Positions 15,992 through 26,681 of a stretch of DNA of 64,000 bases are shown piece by piece. This stretch comes from CAUZFZ01 sp963579025 (GTDB lineage Bacteria; Planctomycetota; Planctomycetia; Planctomycetales; Planctomycetaceae), in the NCBI GenBank assembly GCA_963579025.1, contig CAUZFZ010000038.1:1-64000 (forward strand). The letters run 5' to 3'. The position numbers were made by a program, and so were the translations under genes. The notes under the pieces were generated by a model. That model ran no database searches and was not told where the DNA came from. It worked only from the letters and a program-made list of their open reading frames with translations. Numbering within the stretch: position 1 is the stretch's first letter; each line of letters starts with the position of its first letter.

Positions 15992-18900
15992 ATGCTGTTC
16001 ACTAACTGGCTTAACGTGTTTGCAGATTCCCGTTCGCGCAGCCGTCGAGCGCGAGTTGTCCGTCGAGCCCGACGTCGTACCGAATTGCAGAGCAGTTCGG
16101 TCGCGCCGCTCCGGACCGAACTACTGGAAACTCGCACGTTGCTGACAGCACCGTCTCCCGTGGCTCTGGGTTCGCTGGACGGTATGAACGGCCTGCAAAT
16201 CACTGGAACTGCTACTGGAATTACAAGTGGTGACGAAGCGGGAACATCCGTTGAAGGCGCCGGTGATTTCGACGGCGACGGTTTCGAGGACATCATCGTC
16301 AGTCTTCCCGCCGCCACGGTGACCAGAGGCGCCTCGACATTTTCTCAGTCTGGCTCAGTATTCGTCCTCTTCGGAAGGTCAGACGGCTTCGGCGGGACAG
16401 GCCAGTTGGACCTGGAATTACTCAGCGCAAGCGATGGTTTCCGGATCGACGGCGCCAACAGCAGTGATCGTCTGGGCGACATCAACGCAGACGGTTTGGG
16501 CAGGGGCGTTGCAGCAGCCGGAGACTTTAACGGGGACGGGTTTGCCGACATCCTGGTTTCGTCGCGTACGGCAAGTGATGAAACTGGCTCCACGTGGCTG
16601 ATTTTTGGCAAACCGAGAGCGCAGGTGTCAGGCCCGCTTGATCTTGCATCATTGGATGCGAGTGATGGCTTCCGACTGGATGGTGAGGATGCCACCGTTG
16701 GAAATCGGCCGGGCGACTATGCGGGAACTGCCGTTGCCGGTGCTGGCGACCTGAATGGCGACGGTCTGGATGACATCGTCATTGGTGCCCCCAGTTTCGA
16801 CGTCGACGGGACCCTGAACCCTGACCCTAACAGCGGCGCAGCCTACGTCATGTTTGGTACCACAGGTCCTGTGACCGGCCCCGTGGCGTTAAGTAGTCTC
16901 GACGCTGATGCCAGTGACAACGTCACTGGTTTTCGACTGTCTGGAGACGTTCCGGGCCTGGAATTACTTGGCCAGGCAGTTGCTGCGGCAGGTGACATCA
17001 ATGGAGATGGTTTTGACGATCTCCTGGTTGGCTCCCAGGATCAAGACGGGGGCGCGAGTTTCGTGCTGTTCGGCAAGAGCGCTGCTTTCTCGCCCACAAT
17101 TGATCTGGCCGACACGATGCCCGGTGGCAACTTTACCGCAGCCGATGGTTTTCGGCTGAACGGTCTCTATGACGGTAATTCGGGACTCAACGACTATGCC
17201 GGCAGGTCCGTCAGTGGTGCCGGCGACGTCAATGGCGACGGGTTCGACGACCTGCTGATCGGGGCATATTACTATGGAACCGGATATAATCCGACCGGCA
17301 TGGGCGACTACGCTCGGGGTCGTGCTTATGTGGTATTGGGCAGCTCATCCAGTTTCGGTACGTCAGTCGAATTGACCACGGTCGGCGGCGCGACCGCTGG
17401 ATTTCGCATTTCGGGCGTCGACGCCTACGACGTGGCCGGCAAGTCAGTGAGTGCGGCTGGTGATGTCAATGGTGACGGATTCGACGACCTGTTGATCGGA
17501 GCGCCCGACGCAGACTTTGACTATGACGCTGGCGCTGAGGGCACGGGCCGTGGGTATGTTGTGTTTGGCAGTGGGACCGTTCCAGCATCCACAGTCAATC
17601 TCAGTAGCATCGTTGATGGCCAGAGTAGCATTGGTTTCCGGCTCGATGGTGAGAACCTGGCCGACAGGGCTGCAGCATCCGTCGGAAACGCCGGCGACTT
17701 CGACGGCGACGGCTTCAACGATGTTATCGTGGGTGCCCCCGGGGCCGAATTCCAGGACCAGGGTCAGGCATACGTCGTCTTTGGTGGTAACTTCGCCGAT
17801 CTGACGATTGGCACCGCTGGCAACGACACTCTGGATGCGAGCAACGGAAGCGGCGTGCTCGACGGGCTGATTGGCGGGAGAGGCGATGACATCCTGAGGT
17901 CCGATGGCGGCAACGATGCGCTCCGGGGTGGCGCGGGAAATGACACTCTCGAACTGACGATGGGCAACCTGACTAACAACTTCCAGTTTGACGGTGGCAC
18001 GGGGACCGACACGCTCGCACTCGGTGGCGCTGGTGCCGCCACGTTCTCGGGCCCTCTCGATCTGACGATGATCCCCGACAGCTTTATCCAGGACATCGAG
18101 GTCATCGATTTGTCCGGCAGCGGAACCAACACGCTGACTCTCGATCTGCAGGAAGTTTACAACATCAGCTCGACGTCCAGCAGCCTGGTGGACAGCGGCG
18201 GGTTCCTGGCCGGCAACTCGAACACGCTGGTTGTGACTCGCGACGGTGGAGACATGGTCGTCGATGGTGGCGGTTGGACCACCGAAGCTGCCTCGACCAT
18301 GATTGCGTCGCTCGGAAAGACGTTTGACGTCCTGACGCAAGGCAATGCCGTCCTGCTGATTGAGCAGGTCGATGGTGTCGAAGTGTCCGTTACACCAACG
18401 CCAGTCGGCGAAGCAAGCGGCACGGGCATGGTTTACACATTCATGCGACCCGTTCCGACGGGCGCGATCACTATCAACTTCAGTGTGACGGGTGATGCGG
18501 CACTGACAACGGACTACACGCAGTCCGGGGCGGCGACATTCGATGGTTCGACGGGGACGGTCACGATGGCCGACGGTGTCGGTATGGCTACCGTCACGAT
18601 CACTCCAGTAAACGACACGGCAACGCCGCTCGTGGAACTTGACGAAACCGTAATTCTGACCGTGACTGCGGGCACGGGTTACAGTGTCGGTTCGCCTAAC
18701 ACGGCAACTGGTACAATTACGGACGACGAAACGGCGACAGTGGCTCTGAACACGGGCGCGGCCGTGGATGGTGCCGAAACCGACACACCCACGGCTGGTC
18801 AATTCACCGTCACGCAAAGTACGGCCAGTTCCACTGATACGACCGTAAACTTCACGATTGGTGGAACAGCCACGTCGGGCAGCGACTTTGCGTCGCCCGG

Positions 18901-21900
18901 CACATCCGTTGTTATTCCCGCGGGAATGACGTCAGCCACGATCGACGTGGCCGTTCTGAATGACGCCATCGTCGAACAGACGGAAACCGTGACGATTACT
19001 CTCGGCAGCGTCGGCCCCGGCGATGCCAACATCTCCGTGGGATCTCCATCGACCGACTCCATCGACATCACTGACGATGACACCGCGACATTGAGCATTG
19101 CTCTGGGTACGAATGGCACCGAGGCCGGCCCTGTCAGCGGGACGCTGACAATCACGCAAAGTGCTGTAGCGACGACAGACACAATGGTCCCGTTCTCGTT
19201 CGTGGCCGGCTCCAGCACGGCGACAACTGGTAGCGATTTCACGCCGTTTGATGGCACGGCCACGATCATGGCCGGTCAGACCACCGCAACTGTCACCGTT
19301 CCCGTACTTAATGACGCGGCGGTGGAAGGCGCGGAAACAGTGACTGTCATGCTGGGAGCCGTCTCCTCTGGCGATCCGCAGGTAACGACGGGCGGAACTA
19401 ACACCGCAGCGACTACGATCACGGACAACGACACGGCGACCATCGCATTCAACCCGGCTTCGCAGACAACGAATGAAGAAGCTGCCGCAAACATCAGTGT
19501 TGTTGCACAACTGACAATCACCGCCGATGGCACGGGCACGCCTATGCTCGAGCGAAACGTTTCGGTTGACGTCGACGCACTTACGACCGGTGCCGCCACG
19601 GCCGCTTCTGACTTCACCGACAACACTCCCGTGACGGTCACATTCACCTCTGGCGCTCTAAGCACGGACACAGTGACCGCAACCAATGTCGTGTCAATCC
19701 TCGACGACGGGCTCGTCGAAGCCAATGAAGACATCGATCTGCAGTTGTCTATCAACACTGATGGCACGGGCGGTCAGGTCACTGTGCCCACTGCCGGTAA
19801 CGCACACACTGTCACGATCCTCGATGACGACACACCGCGGGTTGGCCTCAACACGTTGGACGCTACTGCAGATGAAGGCATGGCATTGGACGTCCTGACG
19901 TTCCAGGTGGAACGGCAGACTGGCGCAACAGACCAACTGACGGTCAACTTTACAGTGTCGGGCTCGGCTGAAGTGTCGGACTTCACGGTCGACAGCAGCG
20001 GCGGAGTGGTCACATTCGACTCAGGTACGGGCATGGGCTCGGCCGTCCTGGGCATGGGAGTGAACACGGTCAACATCACCGTCACTCCGACTGCCGATAA
20101 TATTGTCGAAGCCAATGAGACCGTTGTTATCACCCTCGAAGAGGAAACGACTGGAATAAACTACAACATCGGATTGCCCTCCGTGGGCACGGGCACGATC
20201 AACAATGATGACACCGCGACCGTGACGATTTCGGCTCCCACATCAATCACTGAAGGAGATACGGACACGTCGGCGATGTTCACCGTAGCGGTTGATAACG
20301 CAGTCGAAGGTGGCTTCTCGGTCGACTTCAGCTCCGCCCTGGGAACCGCGGAATCGACCGACCTGTCTGTCACCGGAACAAGCGTGTCGTTCGCCGGAAC
20401 GGCTTTAGAATCTGAAATGATCTCCGTCACGATTGTGGGAGACGAGATTGTCGAAGACAACGAGACATTCACGCTAACGCTGGGTACGGTCACAACCGGC
20501 ACACCAGCCGGTAGCGTGGTCGTCAGTGGCAGCATGGGGTTCGCCATCGGCACGATCGACAACGACGATACGGCTATGTTGAATCTTTCGGCTCCGACGA
20601 TCACAGAAGGTGACACCGACACGACAGTGTCGTTCACAGCGAGTGTGACTGCCGAAGTTGAGGGCGGATTCAGTGCCGCGGTGAGTGCGTCCTCTGCCGA
20701 TCCACTGACCGCCGAGAGTGGCGACTTCACACTGCAGACCACGTCAGTCAGCTTCGATGGTATGAGTGTCGGCGAGACCGAACTGATTACCGTCACCATT
20801 ACTGGCGACAACGTTGTCGAAGACAACGAGACATTTACGGTCACACTGGGAAGCGTCACCGCGCCCAGCACGGAACAGCAGGTTGACATTGGCAGTGGAG
20901 CGACGGCAACTGGGACGATCATCAACGACGATTCGGCCACGGTGTCGATTGTCGCTGGATCGGCAACTGTGACTGAAGGCGCCGCGGGAACGGCCGATGT
21001 GACTTACACGGTGTCGCTGAACGCGCCAGTGGAAGGTGACATCACGGTCGCCCTGAATACATCGGGATCTGCGACGGCAGCCTCCGACTTCAATCTGGCC
21101 CCGACAAGCGTGACGTTCCTCAGCGGCATGACCAACGATCAGATGGTCACGTTAAGTGTGCTCGGTGATGCTGTTGTTGAGGACAACGAAACGGTAACTG
21201 TCACTCTGGGCGATGTGACCGCCGACACGGCCGTGCAGGATGCCGCGATCAACAACACGGGTGCTGGTTCTGCGGACACAACGACGATCGACAACGATGA
21301 CACCGCGATTCTGACGATCACGGCGGGAACCAGCCCGGCAACGGAAGGCAACAGTGGAACTCAAAACGTCATGTACACCGTGTCGGTCGACAGTGCCGTG
21401 CAGGGTGGCTTCGTTGTCGCTCTCGACACAAGCGGCACCGCTGATTCGAGCGACTTCACGCTGTCGCCCGCTTCCGGCACGTTCGCCGGCACGGCGATGG
21501 AAATGCAGACGTTTATACTAAGCGTCAACGGCGACACGACCGTTGAATTGACGGAAATGGTGACGGTCACTCTGGGTGCCGTGACTGGGACAACCACTCT
21601 ACAGGCCGCCAGTATTACGACGGGCGGATCAGGCTCCACGACGATCACCAATGACGACGCAGCGACCGTGTCGATCACCGGCATGTCGGTTGCGGAAGGT
21701 GGTGTGGGTGACAATCCGATGCTCACATTCGTCGTCACACTCAACAACGACGTCGACACCTCCGTGACGGCAGATATTGCTGACACGCCTGTGACCGCGA
21801 CTGTCGGCACTGACTACGTTGATCCGAGCGGTATGGTCTCGTTCACGGGCACGGCCGGCACACAGGACATCAATGTGACCATTAACGGCGACTTCGACAT

Positions 21901-24900
21901 TGAAACCGACGAGACATTCGACATCGTGCTCAGCAATCTGATGGCGAGCGGGCGCAACGTCACGTTCGTGGGTGGCATGCTGACCGAGTCAGCCACGGGT
22001 ACCATCACGAACGACGAGCTTGATTTTGGCGACGCCCCCGATGGGCCATCGTTCGCACCGCCTAATACGTATCCCACACTTCTGGCGAACAACGGTGCGC
22101 GTCACCTGCAGCAGGCAGGAGTGACACTGCGACTTGGTGCAACGGTCGACGCCGAAGTGGACGGACAACCGTCTGCTGACGCGCTGGGCGATGGCTCTGA
22201 TGAGGACGGTGTCCTCTTCGTTACAGACATCAATCGTACCGACAACCTTCCGTCGGCGGCGACTGTCAACGTGGAAGTGGCCACTGCGGGTGCGGGCGGC
22301 ATTCTGACGGCGTGGATCGATTTCAACCGTGATGGTGATTTCACGGACAGCGGTGAGAAGATTATCGATGACCTGAACGTTGTGGATGGAACGAACGAAG
22401 TGACGTTCGTGATTCCGTCCGGAGCGGCTTCAGTGGCTGGTACGACGTTCGCCCGTTTCCGCATCAGCGACGCGACGGGAACGACCGCGGCCGGACTGGC
22501 TGCGGGCAGCGGAGCGGGTGAAGTCGAGGATTATCAGATCACCGTTAATGACGCCGGCGAGGTGATGCGAGAAGACGCTGAGTTTGCCGTTCCCACTGGC
22601 ACGGTCGTTACCCTGACGAGCGAGTCCGGAAATCTTGTCATTCGCAGAGACTCGGACAACCAGATTCTGTTCAGTCGCCTGGACGGTGCGATCGATCGAC
22701 TGATTGTGACAGGAACGGACGCCGACAACGAAACACTGACGGTGGACTTCGCGAATGGTGACCCCGTCCCGGTCGGTGGCCTGCAGTTTGATGGTGGCGT
22801 GGCCGGCAATGACACGCTGGTCATTGCGAACACGGCGGCGGCGGGCATCATCACAACGACCATTGACTACGACAATGCGAACGACGGGACAGTCACAGAA
22901 AATAACGGTACAGACACTTTCACCATCGATTTCACTGGACTCGATCCCGTGACGCACAGTGTGACACAGGATTTGACCCTCAACCTTCCGGACACTTCCG
23001 ACACCGCGACCCTCGCGGTCAGCACGATGGATCAGAATGTTCTGACGAGTGACAACGGGACATTCGAATCCACGACGTTCGACAACCCGACGGGGTCGTT
23101 GATAATCAATGCGGGCGGTGGGGCCGACGCGATTACCCTGACCTCGCTCGCAACCGGATTCGCTGCAACGCTGACGATCAACGCCGACGACGGCAATGAC
23201 ACAATCGACGCCAGTGCTCTTGGAGTGGATCTTGTGATCGCCGGTGGCAACGGTGCGGACAACATCACCGGCGGCGGTGGCAACGATGCTTTGACCGGTG
23301 GTGCTGGTGACGACGTGATCGATGGTGGAGCGGGCAATGACACACTGACCGGTGCTGGCGGCAACGATTCACTGACCGGTGGTACGGGAACGACCACACT
23401 GGTGGAAACTGTTTCCGGCAGTTTGACTCTGTCGACCACTGGAACCACGACAACAGTGACCGGCCTGGGAACGGACACCCTCGAAGCCGCCACCGCCGTG
23501 GCCGTCCTGACCGGAAACGGTAACAACAACCTGATTGACGCCGATGGCTTCTCAGGAGCCGTGACAATCGACGGCGGTGCCGGTAACGACACGATCCGCG
23601 GCTCGATGTCTAACGACGATAGCATCGACGGCGGAACCGGCACGGACCGATTGCTTCTGGCAACTGGTGGCGGCACGTTCGTTGTGACAGACGGATTGAC
23701 GACCGGCCCGGGGGGCAGTGATGCGTTCGCGAATATCGAGCAGGTCCGACTGGTCGGCGACACGGTCGCGATCAACTTCACAGCCGTGACCTTCACGCAA
23801 GGCAGCGTTCACGTCATTGGCAGTTCCGCAAATGACACGATCGTGGGTGGCCAGGGTAATGACTTCCTCAACGGACGTGCTGGCGACGACAACATCATGG
23901 GCGGACCGGGCAATGATTCGATGCTCGGTGGAAATGGCGAAGACGTCATGGACGGCCAGGAAGGTAACGACCGGGTTAACGGTCAAGGCAACAACGATAC
24001 GCTGGGCGGCGGAGCCGGAGACGACCGGATTATCGGCGGTGGCGGTCTCAACACGCTGCAGGAAGAGGTCGATGCGGACATCAGTATTCGTACAACGAAT
24101 AGCGGTGCCCGCCTGAGTGGAATTGGAAACGACTTCATTTCCGGGATGACGCAGTTTGTTGTCATGGGCGGCAGCTCGGACAACACGCTGGATGCGTCGC
24201 AGTTTAATGGACCAGTCACGCTGATCGGTGGCGACGGTAACGACACGCTGTTGGGCAGCCGTGGCGCAGATTCTCTGGACGGCGGCAATGGCACGGATGT
24301 GGTGATACTCACGGTCAGCACTCAGAACTTCACAATCACGGACACGCTGGCTGGTGGCGACACCCTCAGCAGCATTCAACACGTCAAGGCCACAATCGTC
24401 CGACGTCAGGGCGCCCGGTTTGACGGCTCGGCCTTCACCGGCAGACTATCAGTGACGGGTTCCGTTGGCTCCGACACCATTCTGGGTGGTTCCGGCGTCG
24501 ACCGATTGAACGGCAAGGCTGGCAATGACGTTATCGAAGGCGGTGGCGGCAACGATCGACTGTTCGGCGGCAGCGGCCGTGACATCATGCGAGGTGACGA
24601 TGGAAACGACGTGCTTCGCGGGCACCGCGGCGACGACACCCTGGCGGGTGGAGCTGGCACGGATCGTCTGTTTGGCAACCAGGGTCGACTGGTCCTGAGC
24701 GAAGTCGCTGACACGGACCTGACCGTAACGTCGATCAGCGGCAGACCACGCATTACCGGAAACGGAACAGACACAGTCTTCGGAGCCGTGACCGGAGTAC
24801 TACTGGTCGGTGGTGACTCCGGCAATGTTTTGAACGCAGCACTGTCGCCCGTCCGGGTCACTCTGCGGGGGGGAGCAGGCGACGACACACTGATCGGGAG

Positions 24901-25486
24901 TGCCTTCTCCGACACGCTCGATGGCGGCGACGGCAATGACCGCGTGCAGCAGACGGTGAATCGCAATCAGGTTCTGACAGACACACAGGTGACGGGTCTT
25001 GGAACGGACCGACTCATCAGTATTGAGGGTGGTGTCCTGATTGGTGGGGCCGGTAACAACCGCCTGTCCGGGGTGGCGTTCACTGGTTCCGTTACTCTGA
25101 TCGGAGAAGGGGGCAACGACACGCTCCGTGGTGGGTCGGGCAACGATGTGCTGGACGGTGGGGCTGGTAACGATTCGCTTGATGGCAATGGCGGCAACGA
25201 CACCCTGCGAGGCGGCACGGGCAACGACCTGCTGCAGGGCGGCTTCGGCAACGATGTGCTGCTGGGCAGTGAAGACAACGATACGCTCGATGGCCAGGAG
25301 AACAACGACACGCTGCTGGGCGAAGACGGCGACGACTCCGTCGACGGCAATCTGGGTACTGATCGCATTACCGGAGGTGGCAATGGGTCAACCCCCACTG
25401 CAGGTGACATCGTGGCCGACGCCTCCGAAATTGATGACGCGCTCACATTTACCACGTTCGACGACCTGCTGTTGGGCGTGATCTGA
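15992..25486 (+). CDS. Giant FG-GAP/Calx-beta/RTX surface protein
   Basis: A 3164-residue exported protein. The Arg-rich N-terminus leads to LRTELLETRTLLTA (residues about 40-53), a variant of the LEPR-XLL leader of planctomycete surface proteins. Residues about 60-600 hold FG-GAP (integrin-alpha-type) repeats such as GAGDFDGDGFED and AAGDINGDGFDD. A short RTX block (GGRGDDILRSDGGND) follows at about 606-652. About ten Calx-beta repeats (ITEGDTDT, DNETFT, INNDDTAT) fill about 790-2010. A GEVED-type domain ends in GAGEVEDYQITV (about 2170-2190). Many hemolysin-type nonapeptides (GGAGNDTLTG-like) occupy about 2370-3115. All of these are calcium-binding or adhesion modules, so a role as a large adhesin or matrix protein is likely. 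No C-terminal anchor is visible; RTX tails in other bacteria often mark type I export. Confidence 0.93.
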   Translation: MLFTNWLNVFADSRSRSRRARVVRRARRRTELQSSSVAPLRTELLETRTLLTAPSPVALGSLDGMNGLQITGTATGITSGDEAGTSVEGAGDFDGDGFEDIIVSLPAATVTRGASTFSQSGSVFVLFGRSDGFGGTGQLDLELLSASDGFRIDGANSSDRLGDINADGLGRGVAAAGDFNGDGFADILVSSRTASDETGSTWLIFGKPRAQVSGPLDLASLDASDGFRLDGEDATVGNRPGDYAGTAVAGAGDLNGDGLDDIVIGAPSFDVDGTLNPDPNSGAAYVMFGTTGPVTGPVALSSLDADASDNVTGFRLSGDVPGLELLGQAVAAAGDINGDGFDDLLVGSQDQDGGASFVLFGKSAAFSPTIDLADTMPGGNFTAADGFRLNGLYDGNSGLNDYAGRSVSGAGDVNGDGFDDLLIGAYYYGTGYNPTGMGDYARGRAYVVLGSSSSFGTSVELTTVGGATAGFRISGVDAYDVAGKSVSAAGDVNGDGFDDLLIGAPDADFDYDAGAEGTGRGYVVFGSGTVPASTVNLSSIVDGQSSIGFRLDGENLADRAAASVGNAGDFDGDGFNDVIVGAPGAEFQDQGQAYVVFGGNFADLTIGTAGNDTLDASNGSGVLDGLIGGRGDDILRSDGGNDALRGGAGNDTLELTMGNLTNNFQFDGGTGTDTLALGGAGAATFSGPLDLTMIPDSFIQDIEVIDLSGSGTNTLTLDLQEVYNISSTSSSLVDSGGFLAGNSNTLVVTRDGGDMVVDGGGWTTEAASTMIASLGKTFDVLTQGNAVLLIEQVDGVEVSVTPTPVGEASGTGMVYTFMRPVPTGAITINFSVTGDAALTTDYTQSGAATFDGSTGTVTMADGVGMATVTITPVNDTATPLVELDETVILTVTAGTGYSVGSPNTATGTITDDETATVALNTGAAVDGAETDTPTAGQFTVTQSTASSTDTTVNFTIGGTATSGSDFASPGTSVVIPAGMTSATIDVAVLNDAIVEQTETVTITLGSVGPGDANISVGSPSTDSIDITDDDTATLSIALGTNGTEAGPVSGTLTITQSAVATTDTMVPFSFVAGSSTATTGSDFTPFDGTATIMAGQTTATVTVPVLNDAAVEGAETVTVMLGAVSSGDPQVTTGGTNTAATTITDNDTATIAFNPASQTTNEEAAANISVVAQLTITADGTGTPMLERNVSVDVDALTTGAATAASDFTDNTPVTVTFTSGALSTDTVTATNVVSILDDGLVEANEDIDLQLSINTDGTGGQVTVPTAGNAHTVTILDDDTPRVGLNTLDATADEGMALDVLTFQVERQTGATDQLTVNFTVSGSAEVSDFTVDSSGGVVTFDSGTGMGSAVLGMGVNTVNITVTPTADNIVEANETVVITLEEETTGINYNIGLPSVGTGTINNDDTATVTISAPTSITEGDTDTSAMFTVAVDNAVEGGFSVDFSSALGTAESTDLSVTGTSVSFAGTALESEMISVTIVGDEIVEDNETFTLTLGTVTTGTPAGSVVVSGSMGFAIGTIDNDDTAMLNLSAPTITEGDTDTTVSFTASVTAEVEGGFSAAVSASSADPLTAESGDFTLQTTSVSFDGMSVGETELITVTITGDNVVEDNETFTVTLGSVTAPSTEQQVDIGSGATATGTIINDDSATVSIVAGSATVTEGAAGTADVTYTVSLNAPVEGDITVALNTSGSATAASDFNLAPTSVTFLSGMTNDQMVTLSVLGDAVVEDNETVTVTLGDVTADTAVQDAAINNTGAGSADTTTIDNDDTAILTITAGTSPATEGNSGTQNVMYTVSVDSAVQGGFVVALDTSGTADSSDFTLSPASGTFAGTAMEMQTFILSVNGDTTVELTEMVTVTLGAVTGTTTLQAASITTGGSGSTTITNDDAATVSITGMSVAEGGVGDNPMLTFVVTLNNDVDTSVTADIADTPVTATVGTDYVDPSGMVSFTGTAGTQDINVTINGDFDIETDETFDIVLSNLMASGRNVTFVGGMLTESATGTITNDELDFGDAPDGPSFAPPNTYPTLLANNGARHLQQAGVTLRLGATVDAEVDGQPSADALGDGSDEDGVLFVTDINRTDNLPSAATVNVEVATAGAGGILTAWIDFNRDGDFTDSGEKIIDDLNVVDGTNEVTFVIPSGAASVAGTTFARFRISDATGTTAAGLAAGSGAGEVEDYQITVNDAGEVMREDAEFAVPTGTVVTLTSESGNLVIRRDSDNQILFSRLDGAIDRLIVTGTDADNETLTVDFANGDPVPVGGLQFDGGVAGNDTLVIANTAAAGIITTTIDYDNANDGTVTENNGTDTFTIDFTGLDPVTHSVTQDLTLNLPDTSDTATLAVSTMDQNVLTSDNGTFESTTFDNPTGSLIINAGGGADAITLTSLATGFAATLTINADDGNDTIDASALGVDLVIAGGNGADNITGGGGNDALTGGAGDDVIDGGAGNDTLTGAGGNDSLTGGTGTTTLVETVSGSLTLSTTGTTTTVTGLGTDTLEAATAVAVLTGNGNNNLIDADGFSGAVTIDGGAGNDTIRGSMSNDDSIDGGTGTDRLLLATGGGTFVVTDGLTTGPGGSDAFANIEQVRLVGDTVAINFTAVTFTQGSVHVIGSSANDTIVGGQGNDFLNGRAGDDNIMGGPGNDSMLGGNGEDVMDGQEGNDRVNGQGNNDTLGGGAGDDRIIGGGGLNTLQEEVDADISIRTTNSGARLSGIGNDFISGMTQFVVMGGSSDNTLDASQFNGPVTLIGGDGNDTLLGSRGADSLDGGNGTDVVILTVSTQNFTITDTLAGGDTLSSIQHVKATIVRRQGARFDGSAFTGRLSVTGSVGSDTILGGSGVDRLNGKAGNDVIEGGGGNDRLFGGSGRDIMRGDDGNDVLRGHRGDDTLAGGAGTDRLFGNQGRLVLSEVADTDLTVTSISGRPRITGNGTDTVFGAVTGVLLVGGDSGNVLNAALSPVRVTLRGGAGDDTLIGSAFSDTLDGGDGNDRVQQTVNRNQVLTDTQVTGLGTDRLISIEGGVLIGGAGNNRLSGVAFTGSVTLIGEGGNDTLRGGSGNDVLDGGAGNDSLDGNGGNDTLRGGTGNDLLQGGFGNDVLLGSEDNDTLDGQENNDTLLGEDGDDSVDGNLGTDRITGGGNGSTPTAGDIVADASEIDDALTFTTFDDLLLGVI

Positions 25487-25889
25487 TCACGACAGCCGCC
25501 ACGAACTGTGTTTCAGCTGGTCCACCATAAATACCCAGCCGGCCTCCGAATCCGTCTGCGCCGTGTCGTCGGCGTGTCAGCACTCGCTGCGATGCGCTGC
25601 TTTGACGCATGGACTCACCTCGCCGACCGAGCTGGACTCGACGATGCCGTGCTGCACGGCTTCCCTGGCCTGGCATGTTCCTTCGATGAGCAAGAGTGCT
25701 TCGAACCCGGACACTCCATGCCAGAATGCACCCCTGCGCCAACCGCAACCTGGCACATCCAATACGATTTGTGTCACCAGCACCTACGCTTCTCCGTATC
25801 TGCACTGAATCCTGAAAGTGCTCTGGAATATCCGTTGGGACGTTGTTCAGAGTGTCCGTGGGCGAGGACTTACCTGAGAGGATTCCGGC
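25487..25889. other. Intergenic region, no gene recognised
   Basis: This 403-bp region lies between the giant gene and the AhpD-like gene. Open frames exist on both strands but show no start context or family resemblance. GAGAGG eight bases before ATG 25890 is the only clear signal. Confidence 0.45.
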
Positions 25890-26480
25890 ATGTCCTGGAT
25901 AGCACAGATCGATGAAGACGCGGCGACCGGCCAGATTGCGAGGCTGTATGAGACTAGCCGTCAGCGTGCTGGCTCCGTCGCCAACATCATCAAAGTCATG
26001 AGCCGGGATGCTCGCACGACCGAGCAGTCGATGGTGTTTTACGTGACTCTCATGAAGAGTCCCAACGCTCTGGACGCAGCGCGGCGCGAGATGCTGGCCG
26101 CAGTCGTCAGTAACGTCAATGACTGCTACTACTGAACGCTGTCCCATGCACACGACTTCGGTCTGGAGTCAGGAAACACACAGCTCGCCGAACAACTGGT
26201 GCTCGATTATCGACAGGCGAATTTAAGCAGTGCAGATCAGGCTTTGTGTGATTACGCCGTCCGGCTGACGCTCACGCCCGGACAAATGGGCTCGTCTCAT
26301 CTCGATATGCTGCGGCAGCACGGTTTCGACGACGATCAGATCACGATCGCTGCGCAGGTCATCGGTTACTTCAACTACATCAACCGGATTGCCGATGGTC
26401 TGGGCGTTGATCCCGAATCGTGGATGACACCGCCTCGGGAAGTCTGGCTGAAAAACAAAGGCCAGAACTGGCTGCCGTGA
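25890..26480 (+). CDS. AhpD/CMD-family peroxidase-like selenoprotein (TGA read as Sec)
   Basis: Two parts in one frame are separated only by TGA at 26133-26135. The first (MSWIAQIDEDAATGQIARLY...) ends NDCYY; the second continues TLSHAHDFGLESG and reaches TGA at 26478. Together they give a 196-residue protein that aligns end to end with the uncharacterised peroxidase-related branch (TIGR01926-like) of the carboxymuconolactone decarboxylase/AhpD superfamily. That family has a CxxC motif followed by His. Here the motif reads C79-Y-Y-TGA82, so TGA sits exactly at the second Cys, the peroxidatic position in AhpD. Conserved parts after the TGA (LCDYAVRLTLTPGQM and GYFNYINRIADGLGV) are intact, which argues against decay. 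A SECIS-like hairpin follows. GAGAGG precedes ATG 25890. The alternative is a nonsense mutation. Confidence 0.85.
26138..26184 (+). promoter_or_regulatory. Candidate bacterial SECIS element
   Basis: Downstream of TGA 26133 the stem GACUUC/GGAGUC (26154-26159 and 26165-26170, with one U-G pair) closes a GGUCU loop (26160-26164). GGUCU is also the loop of the E. coli fdhF SECIS. The first loop G is 25 bases after the TGA, within the spacing reported for bacterial SECIS elements. Outer pairing GCUGU (26138-26142) with ACAGC (26180-26184) can extend the structure. Confidence 0.7.
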
Positions 26481-26681
26481 CGGTTTGGCAAACTGCGGCG
26501 GCGTTGATGAACGGGTTGAGATTGCGTGTCTCTCTGATCGATCTCGCCGGGTAGAAAATTCCGGGGGAGTATTCCTGAAGTCACGCGAAACTGCTTCCGA
26601 TCACACTTTTTGTTCGTCTCGCTTACGCAACGCAGAGTATGAATCCCGTGTTTACGGATTCTTTCACGGGGGAGTGGTGTC

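Noticed and set aside
17444..24966. Several long minus-strand frames inside the giant surface-protein gene
   Set aside because: They mirror the Gly/Asp/Thr codon repeats of the sense strand and show no family resemblance or start sites.
25449..26153. 234-residue minus-strand frame antisense to the first part of the AhpD-like gene
   Set aside because: No family resemblance, Arg/Gly-rich shadow; the sense strand matches the AhpD/CMD family.
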